A DNA stretch of 64,000 nt, from assembly GCF_024448505.1 (NCBI RefSeq), contig NZ_JAMOHV010000004.1, forward strand, positions 62,001 through 126,000. The letters are read 5' to 3'. The translations under genes were made by a program, and so were the position numbers. This stretch comes from Stutzerimonas degradans (GTDB lineage Bacteria > Pseudomonadota > Gammaproteobacteria > Pseudomonadales > Pseudomonadaceae). Each line of letters begins with the position of its first letter. Positions within the stretch are counted from its first letter, which is position 1. Below the pieces are notes generated by a model. The model searched no databases and had not been told where the DNA came from. It saw only the letters and a program-made list of their open reading frames with translations. Positions 36,602 to 48,717 of the stretch are shown here, in pieces.

Positions 36602-38344
36602 TCAGGCGTTGTTCTGGCTGAGTGGGAAGAGCAGGTCGATGAAACGCTCGGCGGTCGGTTGCGGCTGGTGGTTGGCCAGACCGACGCGCTCGTTGGCTTC
36701 GATGAACACGTAGTCGGGCTGGTCCACGGCGGGCACCAGCAGATCGAGCCCGACCACCGGAATGTCCAGTGCGCGTGCGGCGCGCACGGCCGCCTCGATC
36801 AGCTCAGGATGCAGCAGGGCGGTGACGTCTTCCAGCGTGCCTCCGGTGTGCAGGTTGGCGGTGCGGCGCACGGCCAGGCGCTGGCCCTGCTCGAGCACGC
36901 TGTCCAGGTCGAACCCGGCGTCGCGCAGGCAGCGGCGGGTTTCCTCGTCCAGCGGGATACGGCTTTCGCCGCCGGTCGCGGCTTGGCGCCGGCGACTCTG
37001 CGCTTCGATCAGCGCGCCGATGCTGTTGCGCCCGTCACCGATGACCTCGGCGGGCCGGCGAATCGCCGCCGCCACCACTTCGTAGCCGATCACGACGATG
37101 CGCAGGTCCTGGCCGGGATGGTAGCTCTCCAGCAGCACGCGGCTGTCGAACTGGCGCGCGAGGCGGATGGCCTCCTCCATTTCCGCGACGCTGCGCAGAT
37201 CGACGGCGACGCCCTGGCCCTGCTCGCCGTCCACCGGTTTGACCACCACGCTGCCGTGCTCGGCGAGAAACGCCGCATTGTCGGCAGCGCTGCCGGCCAG
37301 CTGCTGCGCCGGCAGGTGGATGCCGGCGCGGGCGAGCGTGCGGTGGGTCAGCGTCTTGTCCTGGCAGAGGGTCATGCTCACCGCCGAGGTCAGGTCCGAC
37401 AGCGACTCGCGACAGCGTACCCGCCGGCCGCCCTGGGTGAGGGTGAACAACCCGGCCTCGGCGTCGTCGATGGCGATCTCGATGCCGCGCCGGCGCGCCT
37501 CGTCGACGATGATGCGCGCATACGGATTGAGCGTCGCTTCCGGGCCGGGGCCGAGAAACAGCGGCTGGTTGAAACTGTTCTTGCGCTTGACGGTGAAGGT
37601 CTGCAGGTCACGAAAGCCGAGCTTGGCGTACAGCGCCTTGGCCTGCTGGTTGTCGTGCAGCACCGACAGATCGAGATAGGCCAGCCCGCGGCCCATGAAA
37701 TGCTCGATCAGGTGCCGCACCAGCACCTCGCCGACGCCAGGGCGCGGGCAGCTGGGCGATACCGCCAGGCACCAGAGGCTCGAGCCGTGCTCGGGATCGT
37801 TGAACGCCTTGTGGTGATCGATGCCCATCACGCTGCCGATGACCTGCCCGGAACTCTCGTCCTCGGCGATCCAGTACACCGGGCCGCCTTCCTCGCGCGG
37901 GGTGCAGCGTTCCGGGTCGACCGGCATCATGCCGCGCGACTGGTAGAGGCCATTGATCGCCTGCCAGTCGGCGGCGCTCTGCGCGCGGCGTACGCCGAAG
38001 CCGCGCACGCCCTTGCGCGCCGGGCGGTAATCGGTGAACCAGATGCGCAGCGTGTCGGAGGGATCGAGAAACAGCTGTTGCGGCGCGTGTGCCAGCACCT
38101 GGTGCGGTGCGGCGACATACAGGGCGATGTCACGCTCGCCGGCCTGTTCGTTGAGCAGGTCGGCAGCGAGTTCCGCCGGATCGGAGTAGGTGTGGCCGAT
38201 CAGGATGCGGCCCCAGCCGCAGTTCAGCGTGACCGGTCCGCAGGGTTCGACCTGGCCGTCTTCGGCGAACCGCGCCTGCAGGCGCTGGTAGGTGGGTGCT
38301 TGCCCGCGCAACAGGCGCTGACCATAGGCTTGAGACTTCTGCAT
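36602..38344 (-). CDS. ngg: N-acetylglutaminylglutamine synthetase (GNAT plus ATP-grasp)
   Basis: From the ATG at 38344 the protein has 580 residues, with AAGGAAAAG just upstream. An earlier ATG at 38371 lacks a good site. A GNAT acetyltransferase domain covers about 105-255 (LWCLAVSPSCPRPGVGEVLV), and an ATP-grasp ligase domain covers about 300-575 (VVVKPVDGEQGQGVAV and the late VVGLDLLVPAV...FIEANERV). The fusion makes the acetylated glutamine dipeptide used as an osmoprotectant. It lies between the amidotransferase and M42 genes on the same strand. Confidence 0.92.
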   Translation of the reverse strand: MQKSQAYGQRLLRGQAPTYQRLQARFAEDGQVEPCGPVTLNCGWGRILIGHTYSDPAELAADLLNEQAGERDIALYVAAPHQVLAHAPQQLFLDPSDTLRIWFTDYRPARKGVRGFGVRRAQSAADWQAINGLYQSRGMMPVDPERCTPREEGGPVYWIAEDESSGQVIGSVMGIDHHKAFNDPEHGSSLWCLAVSPSCPRPGVGEVLVRHLIEHFMGRGLAYLDLSVLHDNQQAKALYAKLGFRDLQTFTVKRKNSFNQPLFLGPGPEATLNPYARIIVDEARRRGIEIAIDDAEAGLFTLTQGGRRVRCRESLSDLTSAVSMTLCQDKTLTHRTLARAGIHLPAQQLAGSAADNAAFLAEHGSVVVKPVDGEQGQGVAVDLRSVAEMEEAIRLARQFDSRVLLESYHPGQDLRIVVIGYEVVAAAIRRPAEVIGDGRNSIGALIEAQSRRRQAATGGESRIPLDEETRRCLRDAGFDLDSVLEQGQRLAVRRTANLHTGGTLEDVTALLHPELIEAAVRAARALDIPVVGLDLLVPAVDQPDYVFIEANERVGLANHQPQPTAERFIDLLFPLSQNNA

Positions 38345-38407
38345 GGTGCTTTTCCTTGAGGCGTGGCCCACGTCGGCAGCTGGCGTTGCCGCCGCGCGTG
38401 CGCATTC

Positions 38408-40180
38408 TTAGAGGCCTTGCTCACTCAACCAAAGGTTGACCGCCGCGAGCTGCCAGAGTTTTGAGCCGCGCAGCGGCGTCAGCTGGCCATGCGGATCGGC
38501 GAGCAGCCGCTCGATGGCCTCGGGGCGGTACAGCCCGCGATCCTGGCTGGGGTCGAGCAGCAGTTCGCGGACCCAGTTGAGGGTTTCGCCCTGCAGATGC
38601 TTGAGCCCGGGCACCGGGAAGTAGCCCTTGGGGCGGTCGATCACCGCCGCCGGGATCACCTGGCGTGCGGCCTCCTTGAGCACATGCTTGCCGCCGTCGG
38701 GCAGCTTGAAGCGCGCCGGAATGCGCGCCGACAGCTCGGCGACGCGGTAGTCGAGAAACGGCGTGCGTGCTTCCAGGCCCCAGGCCATGGTCATGTTGTC
38801 CACCCGCTTGACCGGGTCGTCGACCAGCATGACCGTGCTGTCGATACGCAGCGCCTTGTCCACCGCGGCTTCGGCGCCGGGCTCGGCGAAATGGCGGCGA
38901 ACGAACTCGCCGGAGAAATCGCCCTGATGCCACTGGTCCTGCATCAGCGCGCGGTACTCGTCGTAGTCGCGATCACGAAAGGCGCGCAGGTAGGCCGCCA
39001 GCGGATCGCTGGCGCCATCCACCTGCGGATACCAGTGGTAGCCGGCGAATAGCTCGTCCGCGCCCTGGCCGCTTTGCACCACCTTGCAGTGCTTGGCGAC
39101 CTCGCGCGAAAGCAGATAGAAGGCGATGCAGTCATGGCTGACCATCGGCTCGCTCATGGCCTGGAAGGCCGCCGGCAGCTGTTCGAGTATCTCCCGTTCC
39201 TGGATGCGCAGCTGATGGTGGCGGGTGCCGTAGTGCTCTGCGACCAGATCGGAATACTTGAATTCATCGCCGCGCTCGCCGCCGGCATCTTCGAAGCCGA
39301 TGGAGAAGGTCAGCAGGTTGTCGGCGACACCTGCCTCGCGTAGCAGGCCGACCAGCAGGCTGGAATCGACGCCGCCGGACAGCAGCACGCCGACATCCAC
39401 CGCGGCGCGCTGCCGGATCGCCACCGCTTCGCGCAGGCTGTCGAGGGTGCGGCTTTGCCAGTCCTCGAAGCTGTAGTGCTGCTCGTCCTCGCGGGCGCCG
39501 TACTCCAGCGTCCACCAGCGCTGGGTGGTGGTCGTGCCGTCGACGCCGACGCGCATCCAGCTGGCCGGCGGCAGTTTCTCGATGCCGGCGATCAGCGTGT
39601 CCGGCGCCGGCACCACCGCGTGGAAGCTCATGTAGTGATTGAGCGCCACCGGATTGAGCTGGCCGGCAATGTCGCCGCCCTTGAGCAGGGCCGGCAGCGT
39701 CGAGGCGAAGCGCAGGCGTTGCCCGGTGCGCGACAGGTACAGCGGTTTCACGCCGAGGCGGTCGCGGGCGATGAACAGCTGTCCGCTGTCACGCTCCCAG
39801 ATGGCGAAGGCGAACATGCCGTTCAGGCGCGGCAGCAGCGCCTCGCCCCAGGCGTGGAAACCCTTGAGCAGGACCTCGGTGTCGCCTTCTGAAAAGAAGC
39901 GGTAGCCCAGCGCTTCCAGCTCGGCGCGCAGTTCCGGGTAGTTGTAGATGGCGCCGTTGAAGACCATCGCCAGGCCGAGCTGCGGATCGATCATCGGCTG
40001 GCCGGAGGCCTCGCACAGATCCATGATCTTCAGCCGGCGATGGCCGAGGGCCAGCGGGCCCTGGCTATGGAAGCCGCACGCGTCGGGGCCGCGCGCGGTG
40101 AGGTGTTGGGTGATGCGTTCAACCGCGGCCAGATCGGCCGGTTGGTTGTCGAAACGAAATTCTCCAGCTATGCCACACAT
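38408..40180 (-). CDS. N-acetylglutaminylglutamine amidotransferase (asparagine synthetase family)
   Basis: The 590-residue protein has nucleophile Cys2 after Met (MCGIAGEFRF), a class II glutamine amidotransferase domain (about 1-210), and an asparagine synthase domain with the PPi loop SGGVDSS at 268-274. In the NAGGN pathway it makes the C-terminal amide of the dipeptide. It is the first gene of the cluster. AAGGAA lies 7 bases before the ATG, and an AlgU-like promoter lies just upstream. Without the neighbours it could be read as AsnB. Confidence 0.92.
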   Translation of the reverse strand: MCGIAGEFRFDNQPADLAAVERITQHLTARGPDACGFHSQGPLALGHRRLKIMDLCEASGQPMIDPQLGLAMVFNGAIYNYPELRAELEALGYRFFSEGDTEVLLKGFHAWGEALLPRLNGMFAFAIWERDSGQLFIARDRLGVKPLYLSRTGQRLRFASTLPALLKGGDIAGQLNPVALNHYMSFHAVVPAPDTLIAGIEKLPPASWMRVGVDGTTTTQRWWTLEYGAREDEQHYSFEDWQSRTLDSLREAVAIRQRAAVDVGVLLSGGVDSSLLVGLLREAGVADNLLTFSIGFEDAGGERGDEFKYSDLVAEHYGTRHHQLRIQEREILEQLPAAFQAMSEPMVSHDCIAFYLLSREVAKHCKVVQSGQGADELFAGYHWYPQVDGASDPLAAYLRAFRDRDYDEYRALMQDQWHQGDFSGEFVRRHFAEPGAEAAVDKALRIDSTVMLVDDPVKRVDNMTMAWGLEARTPFLDYRVAELSARIPARFKLPDGGKHVLKEAARQVIPAAVIDRPKGYFPVPGLKHLQGETLNWVRELLLDPSQDRGLYRPEAIERLLADPHGQLTPLRGSKLWQLAAVNLWLSEQGL

Positions 40181-40210
40181 AGTTCCTTCCCGGTTGGTGC
40201 CGTTGGGGAG

Positions 40211-40238
40211 TGTGACTGACGGGTTTCCGCCGAAGTTC
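40211..40238 (-). promoter_or_regulatory. AlgU (sigma-E)-like promoter of the NAGGN operon
   Basis: On the complement GAACTT and TCACA are separated by 17 bases, close to the AlgU consensus GAACTT-N16/17-TCTGA. The expected transcription start is about 25 bases before the amidotransferase ATG. The site falls within the 85-base gap after lysR. AlgU control would suit an osmotic-stress operon. Confidence 0.55.
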
Positions 40239-40265
40239 AGCTTTTCTGCCCGCGCGCCCGGCTTG

Positions 40266-41120
40266 CTACAGGCGGAAACCCTCGACGATGTACTCGGCCA
40301 GCGCCTCGCTCACCGGCGACTGGCTGCGCGGATTGCGCAGCAGCACGATGCTGCATTGCGGCAACGCTGGCAGGCCTTCGGCCTCGCCGAGAATGCGCAG
40401 CTGCGGCGGGATCAGGCTGCGCAGTTGTGCGGTCACCGCCAGCCCGGCGCCGACCAGTGCCATCAGCGCCGCCAGGCTCGGGCTGGTGTAGGCGATGCGG
40501 TAGTCGATCTCGGCCGCGTCCAGCGCATTGCAGACCCAGGCACGGCAGAAGCAGCCGCTGTTGAACATCGCCAGCGGGATCGGCCGCTGCTGGTGCAGGT
40601 CGTAGCCGGTGGCCTCGGCCCAGACGAAGCGCTCCTGGCGCAACAGCTGGCCGATCTCGGTTCCCGGCTCGCGAGTGACGATGGTCAGGTCCATGTCCTG
40701 CCGCTGCAGCAACTGGTAGGACGGCTCGCAATGCAGCTCGACCTGCACCAGCGGATAGGCCTGGGCGAACTGGGCGAGGATGCCGGGCAGAAAGCGCATC
40801 ACGTAATCGTCCGGCGTGCCGATGCGCACCGCGCCAACCATGTGCGGCTCGCGCAGCGTGGTCATCACCTCGCCATGCAGCTTGAGGATGCGCCGCGCAT
40901 AGCCGAGCAGCACCTGGCCCTCGGCGGTGAGGCTGACCTGCCGACCGCTGCGCTCGAACAGCGGACGCTGCAGCACGTCCTCCTCCAGCCGCTTCATCTG
41001 CATGCTGATCGCCGACTGCGTGCGGTGTACCGCCTCCGCCGCGCGGGTGAATCCACCGTGGTCGGCGATGGCGACGAAGCTGCGCAGCAGTTCGGTATCG
41101 ATGCCCGGATAGTTGGCCAC
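40266..41120 (-). CDS. LysR-family transcriptional regulator
   Basis: The 284-residue protein starts at GTG (41120) with GGAG 8 bases upstream. The N-terminal winged helix-turn-helix covers about 1-65 (FTRAAEAVHRTQSAISMQMK), and a periplasmic-binding-like effector domain covers about 90-280. The effector and targets are unknown. It is divergent from the DUF1127 gene, which it may regulate, and upstream of the NAGGN operon on the same strand. Confidence 0.9.
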   Translation of the reverse strand: MANYPGIDTELLRSFVAIADHGGFTRAAEAVHRTQSAISMQMKRLEEDVLQRPLFERSGRQVSLTAEGQVLLGYARRILKLHGEVMTTLREPHMVGAVRIGTPDDYVMRFLPGILAQFAQAYPLVQVELHCEPSYQLLQRQDMDLTIVTREPGTEIGQLLRQERFVWAEATGYDLHQQRPIPLAMFNSGCFCRAWVCNALDAAEIDYRIAYTSPSLAALMALVGAGLAVTAQLRSLIPPQLRILGEAEGLPALPQCSIVLLRNPRSQSPVSEALAEYIVEGFRL

Positions 41121-41216
41121 TCATCAATCTCCAAGATGGGTTGCATCAAGAGTATTCGTTGGATTGATCGTAGCCACGGCAAGAGACTGGCGCCATCCCG
41201 ATTGGAGGGCCAGAGC

Positions 41217-41453
41217 ATGAAAACTCATGACAACGCATCGATCCTGCGGCACCTGCCGACGCCGCGCCGTCTCGCCTGGAGCACCTTGCTGCGCGACGGC
41301 TGGCGGCAATTGCGTCGCTGGCAGGAACTGGCGCGCCAGCGTCGGCAGCTGGCGTCGATGAGCGACGCGATGCTCAAGGACATCGGTTACAGCCGGGCCG
41401 ATATCGAGCAGGAAGCCAGCCGGCCATTCTGGGACGACCCGCTGCGGCGCTGA
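41217..41453 (+). CDS. DUF1127 small basic protein
   Basis: The 78-residue protein starts at the ATG at 41217 after TTGGAGGG. The C-terminal DUF1127 motif is RRQLASMSDAMLKDIGYSRA at about 42-61. Larger DUF1127 proteins of this kind are linked to RNA turnover and to phosphate and carbon metabolism in Agrobacterium; no role is shown here. The long open frame that includes it (39948-41453) is mostly a shadow of the opposite strand. It is convergent with the TauE/SafE gene, which ends 1 base after its stop. Confidence 0.85.
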   Translation: MKTHDNASILRHLPTPRRLAWSTLLRDGWRQLRRWQELARQRRQLASMSDAMLKDIGYSRADIEQEASRPFWDDPLRR

Positions 41454-41454
41454 C

Positions 41455-42210
41455 TCAGTGCCCGAGCAGCAGCTTCTGCACGCCCAGCGACAGGCTGACG
41501 GCCACCAGCATCAGCGCGAAGATGCGCTGCAGCACGCTGCTGTTGAGATAGTTCGCCAGCCGGTTGCCGGCCAGCACGCCGCACGCGCCGCCGGCTGCCA
41601 GCCCGCCGAGCAGGGCCAGCGGTGGCTGGGCGTCGCTGAGGTAGAGGAGGAAGCCGCCGCCGCTGACCAGCGCGATCACCGCCATCGAGGTGGCCATCGC
41701 GCTGAGCAGTGTCAGTGGCGTGAACCAGAGCAGCGCCGGCACGACCAGGAAGCCGCCGCCAACGCCCATCAGCCCGGACAACAGACCGACGCCCAGGCCG
41801 ATGGCGATCAGCGCGCCGTGACGTATCGAGCCGTTTTCCCGCGCCGGCAGACTCGCTCCGCGCCACATGCGCCAGGCCGACCACATCACCAGCAGGCAGA
41901 AGGCGATGATCAGCGCCTTCTCGGGGATGAACTGGCCGAGCCACTGCCCGGCGGCGTTGCCTGGCAGGCCGCACAGCGCCAGCAACGCCACCGGCTTCCA
42001 GGCCACCTGGCCCTGCCAGGCGCGGGGAATCGCGCCAATCAGCGCCGACATGGCGACCGCGCCGAGGCTGACACCGATGGCATCGCGCAGCGGCAGATGC
42101 AGGCTGAGCAGCAGCGGCAGCGCGACCAGCGAGCCGCCGGCGCCGGTCAGCCCCAGCAGCAGGCCGAGCAGCAGACCGATGCCGAGGGCTTCGAGCAGCA
42201 GCGTCTCCAT
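41455..42210 (-). CDS. TauE/SafE-family membrane permease
   Basis: The 251-residue protein has about 8 hydrophobic segments and the paired family motifs GLTGAGGSLVALPLLL (about 21-36) and SGLMGVGGGFLVVPALLWF (about 146-164). These proteins are thought to export sulfite, sulfoacetate or related organosulfur anions. The substrate here is unknown. It is preceded by 95 bases with no obvious promoter, and the DUF3365 gene lies upstream on the same strand. Confidence 0.88.
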   Translation of the reverse strand: METLLLEALGIGLLLGLLLGLTGAGGSLVALPLLLSLHLPLRDAIGVSLGAVAMSALIGAIPRAWQGQVAWKPVALLALCGLPGNAAGQWLGQFIPEKALIIAFCLLVMWSAWRMWRGASLPARENGSIRHGALIAIGLGVGLLSGLMGVGGGFLVVPALLWFTPLTLLSAMATSMAVIALVSGGGFLLYLSDAQPPLALLGGLAAGGACGVLAGNRLANYLNSSVLQRIFALMLVAVSLSLGVQKLLLGH

Positions 42211-42305
42211 CAGCGAACGTCCGCTGCGCGGGCCGGTATGCGTGGGTCACACATCGAGTAGTCCTCGGGTCGCAGACAAAGGGCGATGCTAGCCGATCCC
42301 GTCGC

Positions 42306-42863
42306 TCAGCGGTCCAGCGGACGGCGCAGGCTGAAGGCGCCGCGCAGATCGCCTTCCTTGAAACCGCGCGCCTGATCCTGCGGATAGTGCTGGTCGAGCA
42401 GGGTCAGCAGTTCCGGCTTGATGTTGCTGCCGTGGCAGCCCAGGCACGCTTCGGCAGTGCCGATGGCCTGCAGGTAGCGGTACTCGCCGTTGACCACTTC
42501 GCCGTGGCGCAGCTGCTCCAGCGGTTCACCGGCGGCGGCACGCTGGGCGAATTGCTCGAGCACCTGGCGTTCCCAGGCGTCCGGCGCGTTGTCCGGGTTG
42601 CGCACCTTCAACGCGGTACGGCCGACCTGCCAGGGCGCCTTGCTGTGCTGCGCGGCGATACCCGGCGCGAGCAGGTTGCAGGCTTCGACGGCCTTGGCCG
42701 GCCCGCCTTCGGCGACGGCCTGCTTGACGGTGGCGAGCAGCTGCTGCTGGAACGGCGGAATCAGCGCCTGCGCCTCGCTTTGCAACTGGGAGGTGTCGAC
42801 CGCCGGAGCGGCGTGCAGGCCGAGCGGAAGCAGGCTCAGGAGCATCAGGTAGCGGCGTTTCAT
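42306..42863 (-). CDS. DUF3365 periplasmic heme-binding protein
   Basis: From the ATG at 42863 the protein has 185 residues, with CGGAG upstream. It has a signal peptide (MKRRYLMLLSLLPLGLHAAP) and one c-type heme motif Cys140-Leu-Gly-Cys143-His144. DUF3365 (Tll0287-like) domains can bind heme and may sense redox or gas. There is no kinase or receptor domain in this one, so it is a single-domain protein. An eight-G tract lies 28-35 bases upstream of the start. Confidence 0.86.
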   Translation of the reverse strand: MKRRYLMLLSLLPLGLHAAPAVDTSQLQSEAQALIPPFQQQLLATVKQAVAEGGPAKAVEACNLLAPGIAAQHSKAPWQVGRTALKVRNPDNAPDAWERQVLEQFAQRAAAGEPLEQLRHGEVVNGEYRYLQAIGTAEACLGCHGSNIKPELLTLLDQHYPQDQARGFKEGDLRGAFSLRRPLDR

Positions 42864-42890
42864 CGGAGTCTCCGACAAGTCGTTTAGATA

Positions 42891-42898
42891 GGGGGGGG
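42891..42898. repeat. Tract of eight G upstream of the DUF3365 gene
   Basis: Eight consecutive G on the + strand (eight C in the transcript direction) lie in the 135-base gap between mnmC and the DUF3365 gene, 28 bases before its start codon. Such tracts slip easily. Here it could alter promoter spacing rather than a reading frame. Confidence 0.7.
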
Positions 42899-42998
42899 AG
42901 TATCATGCGATGGCTGTGCGAGCGCAAGATGCGCGGCATTGCCGCAGGCGGTCCGGTCGCGCTGTGGCGCCGCGACCGAAGCCGCGGCGGCGCATCGG

Positions 42999-44978
42999 TC
43001 AGCTGCCGCGAATCAGCTTGCGCAGCAGGAAGCGGTTGGGGTGGCAGGCTTCGGCGACTTCGCGCGGCAGCGGCAACGGCTCGCCTTCGATCCACGCAGC
43101 CAGCAGCTCGCCCGAGAGCAGCGTGGTGATCATCCCGCGCGAGCCGTGCGCGGTGTTCACGTACAGGCCGTCGAGCCAGGGGCAGGGCGCGTCTGGCGTT
43201 TGTCGGGCGTTCTTGCTCAGCGCAGCGAAGGCTTCGGCGAAGCCTTCGGCGTCGGCCAGCGGGCCGATCAGCGGCAGGTAGTCGGGGCTGGTGCAGCGCA
43301 TCGCCACCCGTCCTTCGAGGCGACCGACCTGGGCCGGGTCAGCGTGCAGGCGCCGGTAGAGATCCTCGGACACCCCGGCCAGCTGTTCCAGATTGGACAG
43401 GTGCTCGGCCTCGCTCGGCGCCGGATCAGTCTGCTGGAAGTTGAAGCTCGCCCCCAGCGTGTGCACGCCGTCGCGTGCCGGGGCGACGTAGCCCTTGGCG
43501 CAGAGCACGGTGCGCAGCGCAGCGCTGTCGGCGGTTGCCGGCAGGCAGGTGATCTGCCCGCGAATGCGTTTGAGCGGTAGCCAGGCGCTCTGGCTAAAGC
43601 GCGCCGCTTCGGCGGCGCCGGCGAGCACCACCAGCGGTGCCTCGACCAGCACCTCGCCGTTGCACACCGCCTGCCACTGTTCGCCGTCGCGGCGCAGTTC
43701 GAGCACCTCGCGGTGGCGCAGCAGTTCGATGTTCGGTTGCGCCAGCAGCCAGCGACAGACCGCTGGCGGATGCGCCCAGCCGGCCTCTGGATAGAACAGC
43801 CCGCCGTCTGGCAGCGCCACGCCGGCCAGCTGTTCGGCCTCGGCCCGCGGCAGCGGATGGACCAGATCGGCGGGGAATGCCGACGCCAGCTCCGCCTGGC
43901 GCGCACGCTCCTCGTCGTCATAGGCGATCTGCAGCACGCCGCAGGCGTCCCAGTCCTGACCCTGCTGCAGATGGCGCAGCAGCCGGCGGGTGTAGCCGAA
44001 GCCGGCGACCACCAGCCGCGACAGCGCCGTGCCATGCGCCGACAGCTTGAGATAGAGCACTCCCTGCGGATTGCCGGAGCCTTCCTCGGCGGGGCTGGCG
44101 TGGCGCTCCAGCACGCTGACGTGCCAGCCGCGCGCGGCCAGGCTGGCGGCGCTGGCACAGCCGGCCAGACCCGCGCCGATCACCAGCGCACGACGCTGGC
44201 GCGGCTGGAAGGCGGGGCGCGCGTACCAGGGCTTGGCCGTCGCCGTGGCACTGCCGACGAAGTGCCCGCGGAGGATTTCGCGCTTGTGGCCGAAACCGGG
44301 TACGCGCTGCATGTCGAAGCCGGCTTCGCCGAGACCGCGACGGACGAAGCCGGCGCTGGTGAAGGTGCCCAGCGTCGCACCGGGCGCCGACAGCCGCGCC
44401 AGCTCGGCGAACAGCGCCGGCTGCCACATTTCCGGGTTCTTCGCCGGCGCGAAGCCGTCGAGGAACCAGGCATCGACCCGCGCATCCAGGCTCGGCAGCG
44501 CTTCGAGCACATCACCGATCAGCAGCGTCAGCACCACCCGGCCGCCGCCGAATACCAGTTGCTGGAAGCCCGGATGAATCGCCAGGTATTGCTCCAGCAG
44601 CGGCTGCGCCTGCGTCTGCAGCTGTGGCCAGAGCGCCAGCGCACGCGCGAGATCGGCGTGGGTCAGTGGGTGCTTCTCGACGCTGACGAAGTGCAGGCGC
44701 GCCCCGGTTGGCGCGACCTCATCGAACAGCTGCCAGGCGCAGAGGAAGTTGAGCCCGGTGCCGAAGCCGGTTTCGCCGATCACCAGGTGCTGCCCGGCGG
44801 TGAGTGCGGCGAAGCGCCGGGCGAGGTCGTTCTGGGCGAGAAAAACGTGGCGGGTTTCTTCCAGCCCCGAGGCGCGCGAAAAGTACACGTCGCCATAGTG
44901 GCGCGATTGGGGCTGGCCGCTCGCGTCCCAGTCGAGTTCGGCGGGCTGGAAGGCGGGCGTTGCGGGGCGATCTGGCAT
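42999..44978 (-). CDS. mnmC: MnmC, bifunctional tRNA wobble uridine modification enzyme
   Basis: The 659-residue protein has an N-terminal methyltransferase domain (about 1-240, with LVIGETGFGTGLNFLCAWQL) and a C-terminal FAD-dependent oxidoreductase domain (about 262-650, with VIGAGLAGCASAASLAARGW). It completes mnm5s2U34 in tRNAs: the FAD domain removes the carboxymethyl group and the methyltransferase adds a methyl. Length is normal for the fused enzyme. It is downstream of gacS, with a 26-base gap. Confidence 0.95.
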   Translation of the reverse strand: MPDRPATPAFQPAELDWDASGQPQSRHYGDVYFSRASGLEETRHVFLAQNDLARRFAALTAGQHLVIGETGFGTGLNFLCAWQLFDEVAPTGARLHFVSVEKHPLTHADLARALALWPQLQTQAQPLLEQYLAIHPGFQQLVFGGGRVVLTLLIGDVLEALPSLDARVDAWFLDGFAPAKNPEMWQPALFAELARLSAPGATLGTFTSAGFVRRGLGEAGFDMQRVPGFGHKREILRGHFVGSATATAKPWYARPAFQPRQRRALVIGAGLAGCASAASLAARGWHVSVLERHASPAEEGSGNPQGVLYLKLSAHGTALSRLVVAGFGYTRRLLRHLQQGQDWDACGVLQIAYDDEERARQAELASAFPADLVHPLPRAEAEQLAGVALPDGGLFYPEAGWAHPPAVCRWLLAQPNIELLRHREVLELRRDGEQWQAVCNGEVLVEAPLVVLAGAAEAARFSQSAWLPLKRIRGQITCLPATADSAALRTVLCAKGYVAPARDGVHTLGASFNFQQTDPAPSEAEHLSNLEQLAGVSEDLYRRLHADPAQVGRLEGRVAMRCTSPDYLPLIGPLADAEGFAEAFAALSKNARQTPDAPCPWLDGLYVNTAHGSRGMITTLLSGELLAAWIEGEPLPLPREVAEACHPNRFLLRKLIRGS

Positions 44979-45004
44979 GGGAAAATCCGGCTCGGATGAA
45001 GGGG

Positions 45005-47791
<2,787 letters not shown>

Positions 47792-47884
47792 AGTCCATTC
47801 CCCTGGGTTGCCAGCCCGCTAGTGTAGCGATTTGCCGGGGATGAATCTGTACGCCGGTCAAGCCGGCGGCGCCGGCGCGGCGGC

Positions 47885-48511
47885 TCAATCGAGGCCGCGA
47901 ATCTCCTTGCCGTTGAAGTCCGGCAGGCGCCAGCGGAAGGTCATCGCCAGCACGCGGAACAGGAAACCGCTGCCCAGCGCGATCAGCGTGGCGAGCGCGG
48001 TGTTCATCTCCAGCCACAGCAGGCCGACGTAGAGCACGCCGGTGAACAGCGCGACGGTGGCGTACAGCTCGCGCTGCAGCACCATCGGCACCTCGTTGCA
48101 CAGCACGTCGCGCATCAAACCGCCGAAAATGCCGGTGATGACGCCGGCGAAGACCACGATCGACGGATGCGCGCCCATGCCCATCGCCACGTCGCAGCCG
48201 ATCACCGTGAACGCCACCAGGCCCAGGCCGTCCACCAGCAGGAAAACCTGGCGCAGGCGATGCAGGTAGCGTGCGATGAAGCCGGTGACGATCGCCGCGC
48301 CGATGGTGAAGGACAGGTATTCGGGGTGCGCGATCCAGCCGATCGGGTAATGGCCGAGCAGGATGTCGCGGGCGGTGCCGCCACCCAGAGCGGTCACCGT
48401 GCCGAGCAGGCAGATGCCGAACAGGTCCATGCCGCGTCGCATGCCCATGATGGCCCCGGACATGGCTTCGGCGGTGATCGCGATCAGGTAGATGGTATGC
48501 AGCAGTTCCAC
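47885..48511 (-). CDS. TRIC-family (YicG-type) membrane protein
   Basis: A GTG at 48511 after ACCTGGAGG gives 208 residues. The frame is open another 33 codons upstream but with no site and non-membrane sequence. It has seven hydrophobic segments and two copies of the family motif: ALGGGTARDILLG and IFGGLMRDVLCNEVP. Prokaryotic TRIC proteins form trimeric potassium-permeable channels. It lies between gacS (same strand) and cysM (divergent). Confidence 0.87.
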   Translation of the reverse strand: MELLHTIYLIAITAEAMSGAIMGMRRGMDLFGICLLGTVTALGGGTARDILLGHYPIGWIAHPEYLSFTIGAAIVTGFIARYLHRLRQVFLLVDGLGLVAFTVIGCDVAMGMGAHPSIVVFAGVITGIFGGLMRDVLCNEVPMVLQRELYATVALFTGVLYVGLLWLEMNTALATLIALGSGFLFRVLAMTFRWRLPDFNGKEIRGLD

Positions 48512-48717
48512 GACAGACCTCCAGGTGCCCGCTGCGCCAGACGACGGGCAGCGCCAAAGGGGCGCGATTATGGAGCACGCGCGGGTTCCGCGCCATTCGG
48601 GGGCGGTCACCGGGCAGGCGACGAAGCGGCCGGCGCGGCGGCGCTCGGAGTCTGCCCGTGACCGGCGGTTGCCGGTATCATGTGCGCCTTTTTTCCCGCC
48701 GTGTGGTTCATGACGTC

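Noticed and set aside
39948-41216. Long upstream extension of the DUF1127 frame
   Set aside because: It lies opposite asnB-like and lysR genes. The DUF1127 protein starts at 41217 after its own ribosome site.
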